Shown: positions 27,001-35,509, counted from the stretch's first letter. The stretch is 64,000 bases of DNA from M3007 sp031373665 (GCA_031373665.1 JANMMZ010000029.1:1-64000), one strand, 5' to 3'. Notes: a model not told the origin generated them from the sequence alone. Numbers and translations: made by a program.

Positions 27001-27144
27001 CGTACGGGTGTTTTTTACATTGATCGTCACCCCCGGCAGCACGCTGCCATCGGCTTGATCGGTTACTCTACCACTGACACTCCGCTGTGAAAAAGCGAGG
27101 GTGGCAATAAGACAGAGTATTGAAATAGAGAAAAAATGCTTCAT
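24043..27144 (-). CDS. susC: SusC/RagA-family TonB-dependent outer-membrane transporter
   Basis: The 1033-residue protein has a signal peptide (ISILCLIATLAFSQ), a CarboxypepD-regulatory-like domain (VSGRVTDQADGSVLPGVTI, about 22-105), the plug (VVVGYGEQRRGDLTAAISS, then LEGAMQGRSAGVLV and YVIDGVP) and a long beta-barrel. The usual TIGR04057 block ILKDASAGAIYGSRGANGVI is clear. It moves a substrate too large for porins across the outer membrane with TonB energy. Paired with SusD and preceded by a phosphodiester glycosidase, its likely substrate is a modified glycan. Confidence 0.93.
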   Translation of the reverse strand: MKHFFSISILCLIATLAFSQRSVSGRVTDQADGSVLPGVTINVKNTRTGTVTDANGAYSVALATDAETLIFTYSGYKTQEITINGQTSIDVVLGEDLNLMNEVVVVGYGEQRRGDLTAAISSIKGSDINKTPVASLEGAMQGRSAGVLVNNSSGQPGSAMRVNIRGASSINASNGPLYVIDGVPMVSENNSALFTGGYNFNSMADINPNDIESLVILKDASAGAIYGSRGANGVILITTKRGKEGRSNIDLEYYRGFQNPTNTPKMMDSKQFLSLMNEAAANDGLPSDYFTNPASSGFWADPNSPDLVNTDWYKEILTESAPITNYTLSTRGGNGRTNFFVSGGFFDQSGIVKGTSFQRFSVRSNIDVKVNNRLKIGTNAFVSRTGNTNRISDNSLYGVIINTLAADPLMPVLESDGEYADPFDYHSWYALENPRASTDLYDRSVTTNRLLGTVFGEYIIWKDLKFMSSWSADYQNWRDDLYYPSNTRQAKSGNVSGIGIYGYSDRLVWINENTLNWNHTYAKRHNLSLLGGYTMQETQVTSADINGENFANDRLRGLGLAADITAGSTGEAAQGLVSWIGRSSYNFDSKYYLTASVRADASSKFDKGQRYGIFPSISAAWRVSAEKFMDWSANWLEDLKIRGSYGLSGNQEGIGYFASRTLWSAGADYNGAAGTRPSGMGNGDLTWENTAQLDLGIDLTLLKGRVGLTFDYFDKQTRDLLLSAPVPATSGFSAVTRNVGQVENKGIELSLNTVNFNRGARGFRWETSFNIGTVKNKVKKLETDDNLQGNFGVSHILKEGYALGTYHLIHFEGVDPETGNAKYTDVNNDGIINADDSKLVSDKSFWPKFFGGLSNNFSYKGIELNVFLQFSKGNYLWNHGRHVQEQVGWSFDYFVPYGNNTVRVDEARWRKPGDVTDVPRAGLGRKYDANGNAIAGSDYQNWQEFSDQWLEDASYLRVKTLEFAYNLPKSWLSRSKAQNLRIFMLAQNAFTFTKYLGMDPETSSNGERVLTPGEDFGGIGQPKTFTFGGKLTF

Positions 27145-27154
27145 GTATAAGATT

Positions 27155-28183
27155 TTATTTGTTTTTTAAAAAAATGGCACTTACGATGGGTCGGTCAGTA
27201 GCATCAGCACTGCGCACTAGGGTAGTGCCAGCCACAATCATCCCGGTGCTACCGCCTCCATCTAAATTGATGGCATCGGTTACGCCCATGCTTTTGAGAA
27301 GGGAGGCCAATCCAGCGAGCGATACCCCTTTATTATTGGGGGCTTGTACGGCTAATAGCACTAAATGACCTTTGTCGGTGATACCCATTGCTGACCGTGG
27401 TCGGCTGGTGGTCGGACTGGCTGAGGTGGTAATCAATTCTGCGAGATCGGTGATGTTGACCTGACCTGATCTCAATAATACTGGTGATCCTCCTACGGCC
27501 TGTTGTGGTTTCCAGAGCATGGCATTTAATGGGAATCCGATGCTGGGTGTATCCAAAGGGGCTTGTCCTTCCCGATTTTCAGCGGGTGCTGGATAGGCAT
27601 AAGTCTCCGTACTATTGAATGGCGAGTAAGTCCAGAATACCGAAGCATTGCCAGCAATATCAGTACCCAATGCAGCCCTCGTTGGGAAATAAGGCGTTGA
27701 AACACTTTGAAAAGTACGGGCAACTTTACGGATATTAGGTGAAACTAGTGCTGCATCACTGATCACTAACCCAAAATTTTGATTGGGCAACCCAAAGAAA
27801 GTAGCGTTGATACAAGCAATTTTATTGCCGGTTTCGTTTTGCCAAAAATTGCCAAGGGAGGTCAGTGGATTGGCTGTTTGTACTCGCCAATCGGATTGGG
27901 TTGATTTGGGATCAAACACAACGACATAAGACGCGTAGCCAAAGTTGCTGTCAGGGCGTTCATAGACCTCCACCCAATCGGGGACTTTTTTCCAAAGAGA
28001 GTCTATTTTTTTCCAACTAGGGTCGAGGGTAATTAGTTTTGGTTTGCGGACGGTATCAATAACCATCGTGGTGTCACCGCCCATAGGGGGATCCACCACG
28101 ATGATTTCTTTTTTTCCGCAAGCACTACCAAGGGTGGCACTCAAAATACCACCCGCTATGAGCAGGCATAAGAAAAAACGCAT
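27155..28183 (-). CDS. Phosphodiester glycosidase family (NAGPA/DUF2233) lipoprotein
   Basis: The 342-residue protein has a lipoprotein signal (ATLGSACGKK, Cys22). A NAGPA-like domain occupies about 75-340, including ACINATFFGLP, RPRSAMGITDKGHLVLLAV and the signature GVTDAINLDGGGSTGMIV. Relatives remove a sugar-phosphate cap, as in the human mannose-6-phosphate uncovering enzyme, or cut phosphodiester-linked N-acetylglucosamine. It sits 10 bp upstream of SusC and 6 bp downstream of the T9SS gene, so it likely processes the imported substrate at the cell surface. Confidence 0.85.
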   Translation of the reverse strand: MRFFLCLLIAGGILSATLGSACGKKEIIVVDPPMGGDTTMVIDTVRKPKLITLDPSWKKIDSLWKKVPDWVEVYERPDSNFGYASYVVVFDPKSTQSDWRVQTANPLTSLGNFWQNETGNKIACINATFFGLPNQNFGLVISDAALVSPNIRKVARTFQSVSTPYFPTRAALGTDIAGNASVFWTYSPFNSTETYAYPAPAENREGQAPLDTPSIGFPLNAMLWKPQQAVGGSPVLLRSGQVNITDLAELITTSASPTTSRPRSAMGITDKGHLVLLAVQAPNNKGVSLAGLASLLKSMGVTDAINLDGGGSTGMIVAGTTLVRSADATDRPIVSAIFLKNK

Positions 28184-28189
28184 AGCCGA

Positions 28190-29071
28190 TTATTCAATAG
28201 TGAATAAACGAGTAGCGGTAACACCATTGACAGTCAATCTGAAAGCGTAATGGCCAGCCGAAAGGTTGGCGGCATCAAAACGAACTTGGTGGTTACCAGC
28301 CGAACGAATTTCGTTCAATAGATTGCTCACATGGCGGCCGTTCATATCAAACACGTCCAATTGTACATTACCTCCTTGCTTGAGTGTAAAAGGAATGTTG
28401 GTATTACCTACAAACGGATTAGGGATGTTTTGTGATAGTGTAAATACCTGATTGTCAGGCTCTTGTGCTGATACCAAGCCCACATAGTGTGCATCAATGT
28501 GAAGATCTACATCAAGCCCCCAACTAAAACTGCTATTTTCATTGAAGGAATGATAGGTGTTGTCGCTGTATTGCTCCCAAGAGCGGTTTGCTAGATCTCC
28601 AAACTCATTTTCATCGGCAAATATGGCAAACTGGTCGTCAGCAGTACCTGACCACTCTAAGCCAACAAAAATTTTGGTACCCGGTTGAATAGCAATAGGG
28701 ACGTCGAGGTCAATGCGAGTGCCTGCTCCAGGCTCTGCAAATTCATCTAATGTCTTGGCCACAGTAGCCAAATATTGGTTTGGAATGGAGTCGGTAACTG
28801 ACCGAATGACCACGTTGATGTCATCAGGATTACCGTTAATTTGTTTGAAGCCGAGATAGATGGTGACCGCCTTGAGACTGACAGTCTGGGTAAAATCAAA
28901 ACGCTGGTACTTGCCTATATCGCCGTACCCATTGGTACCTGCTATGTATCCATCGCCAAAGGGATTAGGATAAAGTACTGGTGGAGCATCAGCATAGGTA
29001 AGGGTTTGCTCTTGGGCAAATGCGCTACTTATAAACAGCGCAAACATGAAAATGGTGGATAGTAGTTTCAT
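28190..29071 (-). CDS. Secreted protein with type IX secretion sorting domain
   Basis: The 293-residue protein has a signal peptide (FMFALFISSAFAQ). A beta-rich part with no family I can name covers about 25-205 (DIGKYQRFDFTQTVSLKAVTI, GTKIFVGLEWSG). A C-terminal T9SS type A sorting domain covers about 210-293 (NIPNPFVGNTNIPFTL, VQLDVFDMNGRHVSNL, AGHYAFRLTVNG, TRLFTIE). It would be exported through the T9SS and displayed or released. First gene of the SusC/SusD operon. Confidence 0.8.
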   Translation of the reverse strand: MKLLSTIFMFALFISSAFAQEQTLTYADAPPVLYPNPFGDGYIAGTNGYGDIGKYQRFDFTQTVSLKAVTIYLGFKQINGNPDDINVVIRSVTDSIPNQYLATVAKTLDEFAEPGAGTRIDLDVPIAIQPGTKIFVGLEWSGTADDQFAIFADENEFGDLANRSWEQYSDNTYHSFNENSSFSWGLDVDLHIDAHYVGLVSAQEPDNQVFTLSQNIPNPFVGNTNIPFTLKQGGNVQLDVFDMNGRHVSNLLNEIRSAGNHQVRFDAANLSAGHYAFRLTVNGVTATRLFTIE

Positions 29072-29143
29072 ACGAATAGTAGTTAAAAAATAAGTTTAGG
29101 CTGTAAAGGTAAATCAGATAATTAAATTGGCTTAATAAATTCA

Positions 29144-29151
29144 TACATTTG
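29144..29151 (+). promoter_or_regulatory. Bacteroidota -7 element for glyA
   Basis: TACATTTG is an exact TAnnTTTG match 23 bases before the ATG, with TTG at 29127-29129 as a possible -33 core. Confidence 0.5.
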
Positions 29152-29174
29152 CGCCTGAATCGAATTACGTACCT

Positions 29175-30437
29175 ATGTCAGATATTATCTTTTCTCTAAT
29201 AAAAAAAGAATTCAAGCGCCAACAAAATGGACTTGAACTCATCGCTTCCGAAAACTTTACCAGCAAAGCCGTCATGCAGGCTATGGGTAGTTGCCTCACC
29301 AATAAATACGCCGAAGGGTATCCTGGTCGTCGTTATTATGGTGGCTGTGAAGTGGTGGATGAAGTGGAGCAATTGGCTATTGACCGCCTAAAAGTGCTGT
29401 TTGGAGCCAGTTGGGCCAATGTTCAGCCCCACTCTGGAGCACAAGCCAATGCAGCCGTATTTTTGGCTTGTTTGCAGCCTGGAGATAAGATTTTGGGTTT
29501 CGACTTGTCGCATGGAGGACACCTTTCCCACGGTTCGTCGGTCAACTATTCTGGTAAGGTTTACAACCCTGTTTTTTATGGGGTGGAAGAAACCACTGGA
29601 TTGATTGATATGGATAAAGTGGAATCAAAAGCCTTGGCCGAAAAGCCTAAACTCATTATTTGTGGTGCTTCCGCATACGCTCGCGATTGGGATTATGCAC
29701 GGTTTCGTAAGATCGCAGATGCCGTAGGTGCTTTGTTATTAGCAGACATAGCGCACCCTGCGGGACTGATCGCAACCAAACTATTGAATGATCCACTTCC
29801 ACATTGCCATATAGTGACCAGTACTACCCACAAGACCTTGCGCGGCCCTCGTGGCGGCATTATTATGATGGGTAAGGATTTCGATAATCCGTGGGGACGC
29901 AATACAAAAAAAGGAAATCCGATACAAATGTCTTCTATTTTAGACAGCGGCGTATTTCCCGGTATGCAAGGTGGGCCATTGGAACATGTGATTGCTGCCA
30001 AAGCCATTGCTTTTGGCGAATCGCTGGAACCAGCCTTCAAAACCTACTGTGAGCAGGTGCTGAAAAATGCCAAGGCTATGTCGGACGAGTTTGTAAAAAG
30101 AGGTTATAATATTATATCTGGTGGTACTGATAATCACTTGATGCTCTTAGATTTGCGGAGCAAAAATGTGACTGGAAAAGTAGCCGACCACCTTTTGGGC
30201 GAAGCCCATATCACAGTGAATAAAAACATGATCCCTTTCGATCCGCAGCCTCCTATGACTTCCTCTGGTATCCGAGTTGGTACGGCTGCTATCACTACTA
30301 GAGGATTCCAAGAAGCCGATTGCCGCAAAGTGGTTGACTGGATTGATACTGTATTGAGTCATCCTGACGATAAAAAAACGCCTGTTCGTGTTCGCAAAGA
30401 AGTGAATGCGTACATGAGAAATTTCCCCATGCCATGA
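29175..30437 (+). CDS. glyA: Serine hydroxymethyltransferase
   Basis: The 420-residue protein is a full-length PLP enzyme that converts serine and tetrahydrofolate to glycine and 5,10-methylene-tetrahydrofolate. Hallmarks are ELIASENFTSKAVMQAMGS, NKYAEGYPGRRYYGG, the PLP lysine K220 in TSTTHKTLRGPRGG and the C-terminal GIRVGTAAITTRGF. It is cytoplasmic. The stop overlaps the start of the ABC ATPase gene (ATGA), so the two are co-translated. Confidence 0.97.
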   Translation: MSDIIFSLIKKEFKRQQNGLELIASENFTSKAVMQAMGSCLTNKYAEGYPGRRYYGGCEVVDEVEQLAIDRLKVLFGASWANVQPHSGAQANAAVFLACLQPGDKILGFDLSHGGHLSHGSSVNYSGKVYNPVFYGVEETTGLIDMDKVESKALAEKPKLIICGASAYARDWDYARFRKIADAVGALLLADIAHPAGLIATKLLNDPLPHCHIVTSTTHKTLRGPRGGIIMMGKDFDNPWGRNTKKGNPIQMSSILDSGVFPGMQGGPLEHVIAAKAIAFGESLEPAFKTYCEQVLKNAKAMSDEFVKRGYNIISGGTDNHLMLLDLRSKNVTGKVADHLLGEAHITVNKNMIPFDPQPPMTSSGIRVGTAAITTRGFQEADCRKVVDWIDTVLSHPDDKKTPVRVRKEVNAYMRNFPMP

Positions 30438-31198
30438 TTAGAGCAGAACAGGTGGTGAAAACCTTCGGAGATCAGCCAGTACTCAAAGGTATTGATTTTA
30501 CTTTTGAGGCTGGTCAAACTAACTTAATTATAGGCCGCTCTGGGGCTGGCAAAACCGTATTGTTAAAAATATTGGTGGGTCTTCAAACGCCTACCACCGG
30601 AAGTGTCTGGTACGATGATGTCAACTTCACAAATTTGGATAAAGAAGGGATGCGTGCCATTCGTATGAAAATAGGGATGCTCTTTCAAGGCTCGGCTCTC
30701 TTTGATTCACTGACAGTGGAGGCAAATATCCGATTTCCATTAGATATGTTCACCACTATGACCCCTGCCCAAAAACTGGAGCAGGTCAATTACTGTTTGG
30801 AGCGCGTCAGCCTAGGTGGAAACAATAAAAAATACCCCTCTGAGTTATCGGGTGGTATGCAAAAACGCGTTGGTATTGCTAGAGCCATTGTACTTGATCC
30901 CAAATACTTGTTTTGCGATGAGCCCAACTCTGGCCTCGATCCCAAAACCAGTATCGTAATAGATGAACTCATCCGCCGAATCACCCAAGAGAACAACATC
31001 ACAACCGTCATCAATACCCACGATATGAATTCTGTGATGGAAATTGGCGACAATATTTGCTTTTTGCACGAAGGCTGCTTGGAGTGGAGCGGTAATAAAG
31101 AAGAAGTACTAGAAAGCGATAACGACAACCTCCAATCGTTTATTTTTGCCTCTCCGTTTTTGCAGCGGCTTAGGAAGGCGGCGTTGGGAAAGGCGTAG
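30434..31198 (+). CDS. mlaF: Mla-type ABC transporter ATP-binding protein
   Basis: The 254-residue ATPase has Walker A GRSGAGKT at 34-41, signature LSGGMQKR at 138-145, Walker B LFCDEP at 159-164 and the H-loop NTHD. The blocks MLFQGSALFDSLTVEANIRFPL and LSGGMQKRVGIARA are characteristic of the MlaF/Ttg2A/MCE branch that drives phospholipid transport between membranes. No MlaE permease or MCE-domain gene is next to it, which is unusual. The symbol is tentative. Confidence 0.82.
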   Translation: MIRAEQVVKTFGDQPVLKGIDFTFEAGQTNLIIGRSGAGKTVLLKILVGLQTPTTGSVWYDDVNFTNLDKEGMRAIRMKIGMLFQGSALFDSLTVEANIRFPLDMFTTMTPAQKLEQVNYCLERVSLGGNNKKYPSELSGGMQKRVGIARAIVLDPKYLFCDEPNSGLDPKTSIVIDELIRRITQENNITTVINTHDMNSVMEIGDNICFLHEGCLEWSGNKEEVLESDNDNLQSFIFASPFLQRLRKAALGKA

Positions 31199-31230
31199 TT
31201 TAGGAGCGGTTTTAAACAAATCATTAATCC

Positions 31231-31836
31231 ATGTCCAATCCAAGAATAAAAAATCTAAGCCTATCCGTCCTATCGGATAATTGGTACACGCTCCGAAAAG
31301 TGACCTTTGATTTTCAGAAAAAAAACGGCACTTGGCAAAGCCAGAATCGGGAAGCCTATGACCGAGGCAATGGTGCTACGATTTTGCTCTATAATCGGGC
31401 TCAAGCGACGGTTATCTTGACGCGGCAGTTTCGGATGCCTACTTATTTGAATGGCAATGAATCAGGTATGTTGATTGAGACCTGCGCGGGTTTGTTGGAT
31501 AAAGACAATCCGGAAGACTGTATCCGTAGAGAAACGGAAGAGGAAACAGGGTATTTGGTCACGGATGTTCGGAAGGTTTTTGAAGCCTATATGTCGCCTG
31601 GGTCGGTCACCGAAATCCTATATTTTTTTGTAGCCGAATACACCAAAGAACAAAAAATAAACGATGGTGGAGGCTTGGAACACGATCAAGAAGATATAGA
31701 GGTATTGGAGTTACCTTTTGAGGAAGCGATACGCATGATCCAAAGTGGCGAAATAAAAGATGGGAAAACTATTATGTTGTTGCAATACGCTAAAATTCAT
31801 GGGATTATTTCGGAACCGTTACTTAACCGTTACTAA
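31231..31836 (+). CDS. Nudix hydrolase, NudK-like
   Basis: The 201-residue protein has the Nudix box GLLDKDNPEDCIRRETEEET (G...E, RExxEET) and the flanking blocks IRKVTFDF-like start, RQFRMPTYLNG, VFEAYMSPGSVTEILYFFVAEY and EVLELPFEEAI. These match GDP-mannose/ADP-ribose pyrophosphatases of the NudK type, which clean up nucleotide sugars. It follows the ABC ATPase by 32 bp. Its 3' end overlaps the convergent haloperoxidase gene by 18 bases. Confidence 0.88.
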   Translation: MSNPRIKNLSLSVLSDNWYTLRKVTFDFQKKNGTWQSQNREAYDRGNGATILLYNRAQATVILTRQFRMPTYLNGNESGMLIETCAGLLDKDNPEDCIRRETEEETGYLVTDVRKVFEAYMSPGSVTEILYFFVAEYTKEQKINDGGGLEHDQEDIEVLELPFEEAIRMIQSGEIKDGKTIMLLQYAKIHGIISEPLLNRY

Positions 31837-33168
31837 AGCCGATTTCCAAACCGATAAGGTCGCTGCTTTTTCACCCACTACCGTACCCAACCGAAGCCCT
31901 TCTTCACAATCCATACGGTAATGCACGCCCATATAAATGCGCGATAAGGCGTTCTCAATGGCCATATCATTGAAGGAATCAAACCGACGTGGTGCCCCCG
32001 AAAATTCTTTTCGACTTTCATGGCTGCGGTCAGTTAATCCCAGGTTTTTACCCAATAATGTCTCTAAAACCACTTTGGCGGCTGCTCCAAAACTAGCATG
32101 ACCCGAAGGGTATGACGGAAATGGTGGCGCGTCGTGTAGTGGCAACCAATCCTTTTGGATATGCCGCCGTATGTAACTGTCGGGTCGCTCTACACTAAAG
32201 TGATACTTCACAAACCAGCAGTTGACAGCCGCATCATTGAGTGCTAACCCAACTTTGAGATAGGTCTCCAGTGCCAGCGGAAAAGAAGTGCGCTGTTGCT
32301 CCACCGCTTGGCGGGCAATAGAAATCCACCTAGAAGCCGCGCAAAAAGAAAGACCGGGAAAATCATCGCTCCAAAACTCTGCGATCCAGCGTTTTTCATC
32401 AGTGATGGGCGATGCCACTGAATATACCTCCATCGCTTGTGCAAAAAAAGGAGACCCGCGCTCATCGGAAAACTCAATAGGAGCCTGAAAATTCATATCA
32501 GACAAGACCGTACAAAATGTCCTGGCACCTCCCCAATGCGGTAGCAATGGCAACATTGGGTCTGTTTCCGAAACCCTCCAGAGACCATTCCCTTCGGGCA
32601 ATCTATAATCGCGATCATAATTGAGCAAATGTGCCTGATGGCCTACACTGTCAGTAGCCGACCAATGGCAAATGGCTTCTGCAACCGCAGTGCCAAATCG
32701 GATCGAGGCTTGGATTTTTGCAGAATCAATTGGGTCGATGGTTTTATAGTGTTTTGCTGAAAGTTGCAAGCATTTTTCCTTCACAGAAGCACTACCATGC
32801 GCATAAAAATATGGGATTAGGGTTCGGTAGGCCGCATCAAGACACAAACTAGGAATACAAACGGAGGCATCAATAGGGGAGGGTAGCACTAGACCCTTCA
32901 ATTGAGGAGCCAATGACTGAGCGTGGGGCAAAGCGGGGACACTACTTTCCCAGGCTGCTAAGCCAGCATAAGCAAACATGCGGGCACTCACAGGAGGGCG
33001 ATAGCCTTCAGCATTTTTATTTAAGTCGAGCAACAAGAGATTCCAGTCTTGCAATGCCCTAAAGGCTTGTTGATACTCTAGTTTTTCTGGGCTTAAATCG
33101 GGATTGCAATGAAATCCTAGCACAGAAAGTACGATCAAAAAATGGTATATTGAATGTTTTTTTTGCAT
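31819..33168 (-). CDS. Vanadium haloperoxidase/PAP2-family lipoprotein
   Basis: The 449-residue protein has a lipoprotein signal (LGFHC, Cys21). The vanadate/phosphate-binding pocket of the PAP2 superfamily is complete: K321 with RP at 328-329, SGH at 355-357 and S409-R410...H416. Its length and long N-terminal helical part match vanadium-dependent haloperoxidase-like proteins rather than small PAP2 phosphatases. It could be a surface phosphatase or a haloperoxidase; sequence alone does not decide. A paralogue lies at 35576-36970. Confidence 0.85.
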   Translation of the reverse strand: MQKKHSIYHFLIVLSVLGFHCNPDLSPEKLEYQQAFRALQDWNLLLLDLNKNAEGYRPPVSARMFAYAGLAAWESSVPALPHAQSLAPQLKGLVLPSPIDASVCIPSLCLDAAYRTLIPYFYAHGSASVKEKCLQLSAKHYKTIDPIDSAKIQASIRFGTAVAEAICHWSATDSVGHQAHLLNYDRDYRLPEGNGLWRVSETDPMLPLLPHWGGARTFCTVLSDMNFQAPIEFSDERGSPFFAQAMEVYSVASPITDEKRWIAEFWSDDFPGLSFCAASRWISIARQAVEQQRTSFPLALETYLKVGLALNDAAVNCWFVKYHFSVERPDSYIRRHIQKDWLPLHDAPPFPSYPSGHASFGAAAKVVLETLLGKNLGLTDRSHESRKEFSGAPRRFDSFNDMAIENALSRIYMGVHYRMDCEEGLRLGTVVGEKAATLSVWKSALVTVK

Positions 33169-33202
33169 GTTAAAATTTTTGTTTGTAAAAACTTAGCCAA
33201 AA

Positions 33203-33225
33203 TCGTAGTCATCTGATGACTACGA
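33203..33225. repeat. Perfect 11-bp hairpin containing AGTCATCTGATGACT
   Basis: TCGTAGTCATC (33203-33213) and GATGACTACGA (33215-33225) are perfectly complementary around one base. The core is the palindrome also found at 22422-22453. It is followed by CTTAGTGAACCTTAG, a dispersed-repeat-like sequence. It lacks a T-run on either side, so a REP-like role is likelier than a terminator. Confidence 0.7.
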
Positions 33226-33313
33226 CTTAGTGAACCTTAGTTCCTTTGTGTTTTAAAAACTACTCTACAATGAGACATTGCTCACTGTTTCCCACTAAAG
33301 TGCTAAAGTAGAA

Positions 33314-34696
33314 CTAATTCAACGTACTCGACTGTTGAAAAGCTGGAAACGTCACCACAAAACAAGTTTCTTGATCGGCATCGGTATCCAGTTTGATCTT
33401 GGAGCGGTGCAGTTTCAAAATACTAGTTACCAAAGATAAGCCAATACCCGATCCTTTCTGCCGAGCATGAATCGTACTCCTAAAAAAGGGTTCAAAAATA
33501 CGTTTCTGATCGGATTCAGGGATACCACTGAGGTTTTTTATACGAATCTGAGTTCCGCCCGTTTCTAAAAAAACCATATTCACATAAACGCTGTGGTCGG
33601 GCGAGAACTTGCACCCATTGTCAAATAAATTGAGCAAAGCGATGCGCAGCAAGGGTTCATTGCCATCTGTGCAAAGCAAGTCTTCGTCGCTTGGTAAATC
33701 ATTCATTTCTATCCGAACAACGTAATTGGGTTGTGACTTCAAGAGTTGTTGTTTGGTTTGATACAGCAACTCATCCAAGCGCACCCGAGTAAATATCTTG
33801 TTGTCTGTATCGGCATAGACACTGGCTAGTTGCAAGAGTTTTCCAGCGGTTTCGCTCATGCCCTGCACGTCTTCGCGGAGCGAACCAAACACTTTCATAT
33901 ATTCTTCATTGGATCGTGTTTTATTGGTAGCCAATTGTATTTGAGCATCCATAGCCGCCAGTGGATTTTTTAACTCATGTGATACATTGGAAATAAAACT
34001 GCGTTGCATCTGAAATGCGTGTTCAATCCGATCTAGCAACTGGTTAAAGGTGTCAATCAAGTGCGACAATTCGTCGTGCTGCTCATCACTTTGTAGCCTG
34101 CGGCTGAGGTCGGCAGGCAAAATAGACTCTACCTCTTTGACGATTCTGGAAACAGGGTTGAGTGCTTGACCAGCATAAAACCATCCTCCCGCTGCTATGG
34201 CCGCAATGGCAATAAAAAAACTAATCAACAATATATTCTGGAGTTTGGCCAGTTTTGAGTAGTCGGGCTTATCCTCTGAAATCACTAGGTAGTTTCGCCC
34301 CGATTCAGACTGCATGACGGTGCCAAAAGCGGACAGGCCATCATTGAAAAATCGGCAACTTCCTTTTTCCCAAATCATGGAAAGTTGATTTGATGGTATT
34401 TGTTGAGACACTGTATTTAGGGTGAATACAGGTCGGGTATCTGCGTTGTATATCGTAATATTGGTAGCCGTGGGCAAGTTTAGTTTTGATCCCGACTCCG
34501 TAGCCGCAATGGGGCGAAGGTCTTCTTCATGCCGAAGTATCATCTGCGCCGTCATGCGTGCTTTGCTTTCCAATAGGGTAAAAAACTCGTTTTCCACGTG
34601 TTGCTCAAACTGATTGTAAATAAAAAATAGGGCTGCCGTGAAAATGCCCGCCGTCAGCAAGATGAATTGCAGCGATAGCCGTGTTCTTATTTTCAT
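33314..34696 (-). CDS. Membrane sensor histidine kinase
   Basis: The 460-residue kinase has membrane helices at about 8-26 and 153-172 enclosing a periplasmic sensor of about 125 residues. A HAMP region follows (about 175-228), then a HisKA domain with H240 in SHELKNPLAAM and an ATPase domain with the N box NLFDNGCKFS and G boxes QKGSGIGLSLV. It overlaps the response regulator gene by 4 bases (ATGA) and is its partner. The position between two haloperoxidase/PAP2 genes suggests it controls them. Confidence 0.93.
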   Translation of the reverse strand: MKIRTRLSLQFILLTAGIFTAALFFIYNQFEQHVENEFFTLLESKARMTAQMILRHEEDLRPIAATESGSKLNLPTATNITIYNADTRPVFTLNTVSQQIPSNQLSMIWEKGSCRFFNDGLSAFGTVMQSESGRNYLVISEDKPDYSKLAKLQNILLISFFIAIAAIAAGGWFYAGQALNPVSRIVKEVESILPADLSRRLQSDEQHDELSHLIDTFNQLLDRIEHAFQMQRSFISNVSHELKNPLAAMDAQIQLATNKTRSNEEYMKVFGSLREDVQGMSETAGKLLQLASVYADTDNKIFTRVRLDELLYQTKQQLLKSQPNYVVRIEMNDLPSDEDLLCTDGNEPLLRIALLNLFDNGCKFSPDHSVYVNMVFLETGGTQIRIKNLSGIPESDQKRIFEPFFRSTIHARQKGSGIGLSLVTSILKLHRSKIKLDTDADQETCFVVTFPAFQQSSTLN

Positions 34697-35379
34697 GATG
34701 GCACCTCGTTTTTTAATACATAGCCTACGCCAAAATGAGTATGGATTAGTTTTGACTTAAAGCCTTTATCTATCTTATTTCTGATGTAATTCACATACAC
34801 TTCGATCACATTGGTATTAATGATTTCATCAATATTCCATACCGCTTCCAATATTTCGGCTTTGGGTATCACCCGCCCATGATTGCGAACTAGGTATTCG
34901 AGCAAGGCAAACTCACGAGGCGTGAGTACTATCTTAACCCCTGCCCGCATTACCTCAAGGGTATTCAAGTCCATTTCCAGGTCATCAAATGTCAATTTAG
35001 TCTTCAATGCCACCTTCCCACTTGACCTGCGCGATAGGGCCTGTAAACGAGCCAATAACTCTTGAAAATCAAAAGGTTTGGCCAGATAATCATCAGCTCC
35101 GGCTTGCAATCCTATTACTTTATCTTCGGGCTGACTCAAGGCCGATAGCAATAAAATAGGAGTCTGTATCCCCATGTTTCTGAGCGTCCGGCATATATCG
35201 AGGCCATTAGAGTTGGGCAGGATTACATCACTGATAATCACATCATAATCGTGGTGACTCGATAATATAATGCCTTCATGGCCTTCAAATGCCACATCTA
35301 CCTCTATGTGACACTCTGTCAAGAAGTTTTGAATGGATTTAGCCGTTTTAGGTTCGTCCTCTATAAGTAATATCTTCAT
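34693..35379 (-). CDS. OmpR-family response regulator
   Basis: The ATG at 35379 gives 228 residues beginning MKILLIEDEPKTAK; upstream in-frame ATGs would add ten non-conserved residues. The receiver domain has E7-D8, phospho-acceptor D51 in IISDVILP and Lys in LAKPFDF. A winged-helix DNA-binding domain follows (LTPREFALLEYLVRNHGRVI, TNVIEVYVNYIRNKID, IHTHFGVGYVL). It probably acts on the divergent promoter region 35380-35575. Confidence 0.94.
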   Translation of the reverse strand: MKILLIEDEPKTAKSIQNFLTECHIEVDVAFEGHEGIILSSHHDYDVIISDVILPNSNGLDICRTLRNMGIQTPILLLSALSQPEDKVIGLQAGADDYLAKPFDFQELLARLQALSRRSSGKVALKTKLTFDDLEMDLNTLEVMRAGVKIVLTPREFALLEYLVRNHGRVIPKAEILEAVWNIDEIINTNVIEVYVNYIRNKIDKGFKSKLIHTHFGVGYVLKNEVPS

Positions 35380-35501
35380 TGCAAGTGCAAATGTCCGCAT
35401 TTTTGCCAATATTTTATGGGAATAATAGCCAAAATGGGCTTCTAAGGAAATTCTTATCCGACTCTAACTAAATTCTAATCCCACAAAATGATATTTGGCA
35501 A

Positions 35502-35509
35502 TAAATTTG
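35502..35509 (+). promoter_or_regulatory. Bacteroidota -7 element for the second haloperoxidase gene
   Basis: TAAATTTG fits TAnnTTTG, with TTGG 5-8 bases upstream and further TTG triplets. It lies 67 bases before the ATG at 35576, in the divergent region beside the response regulator gene. Confidence 0.4.
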
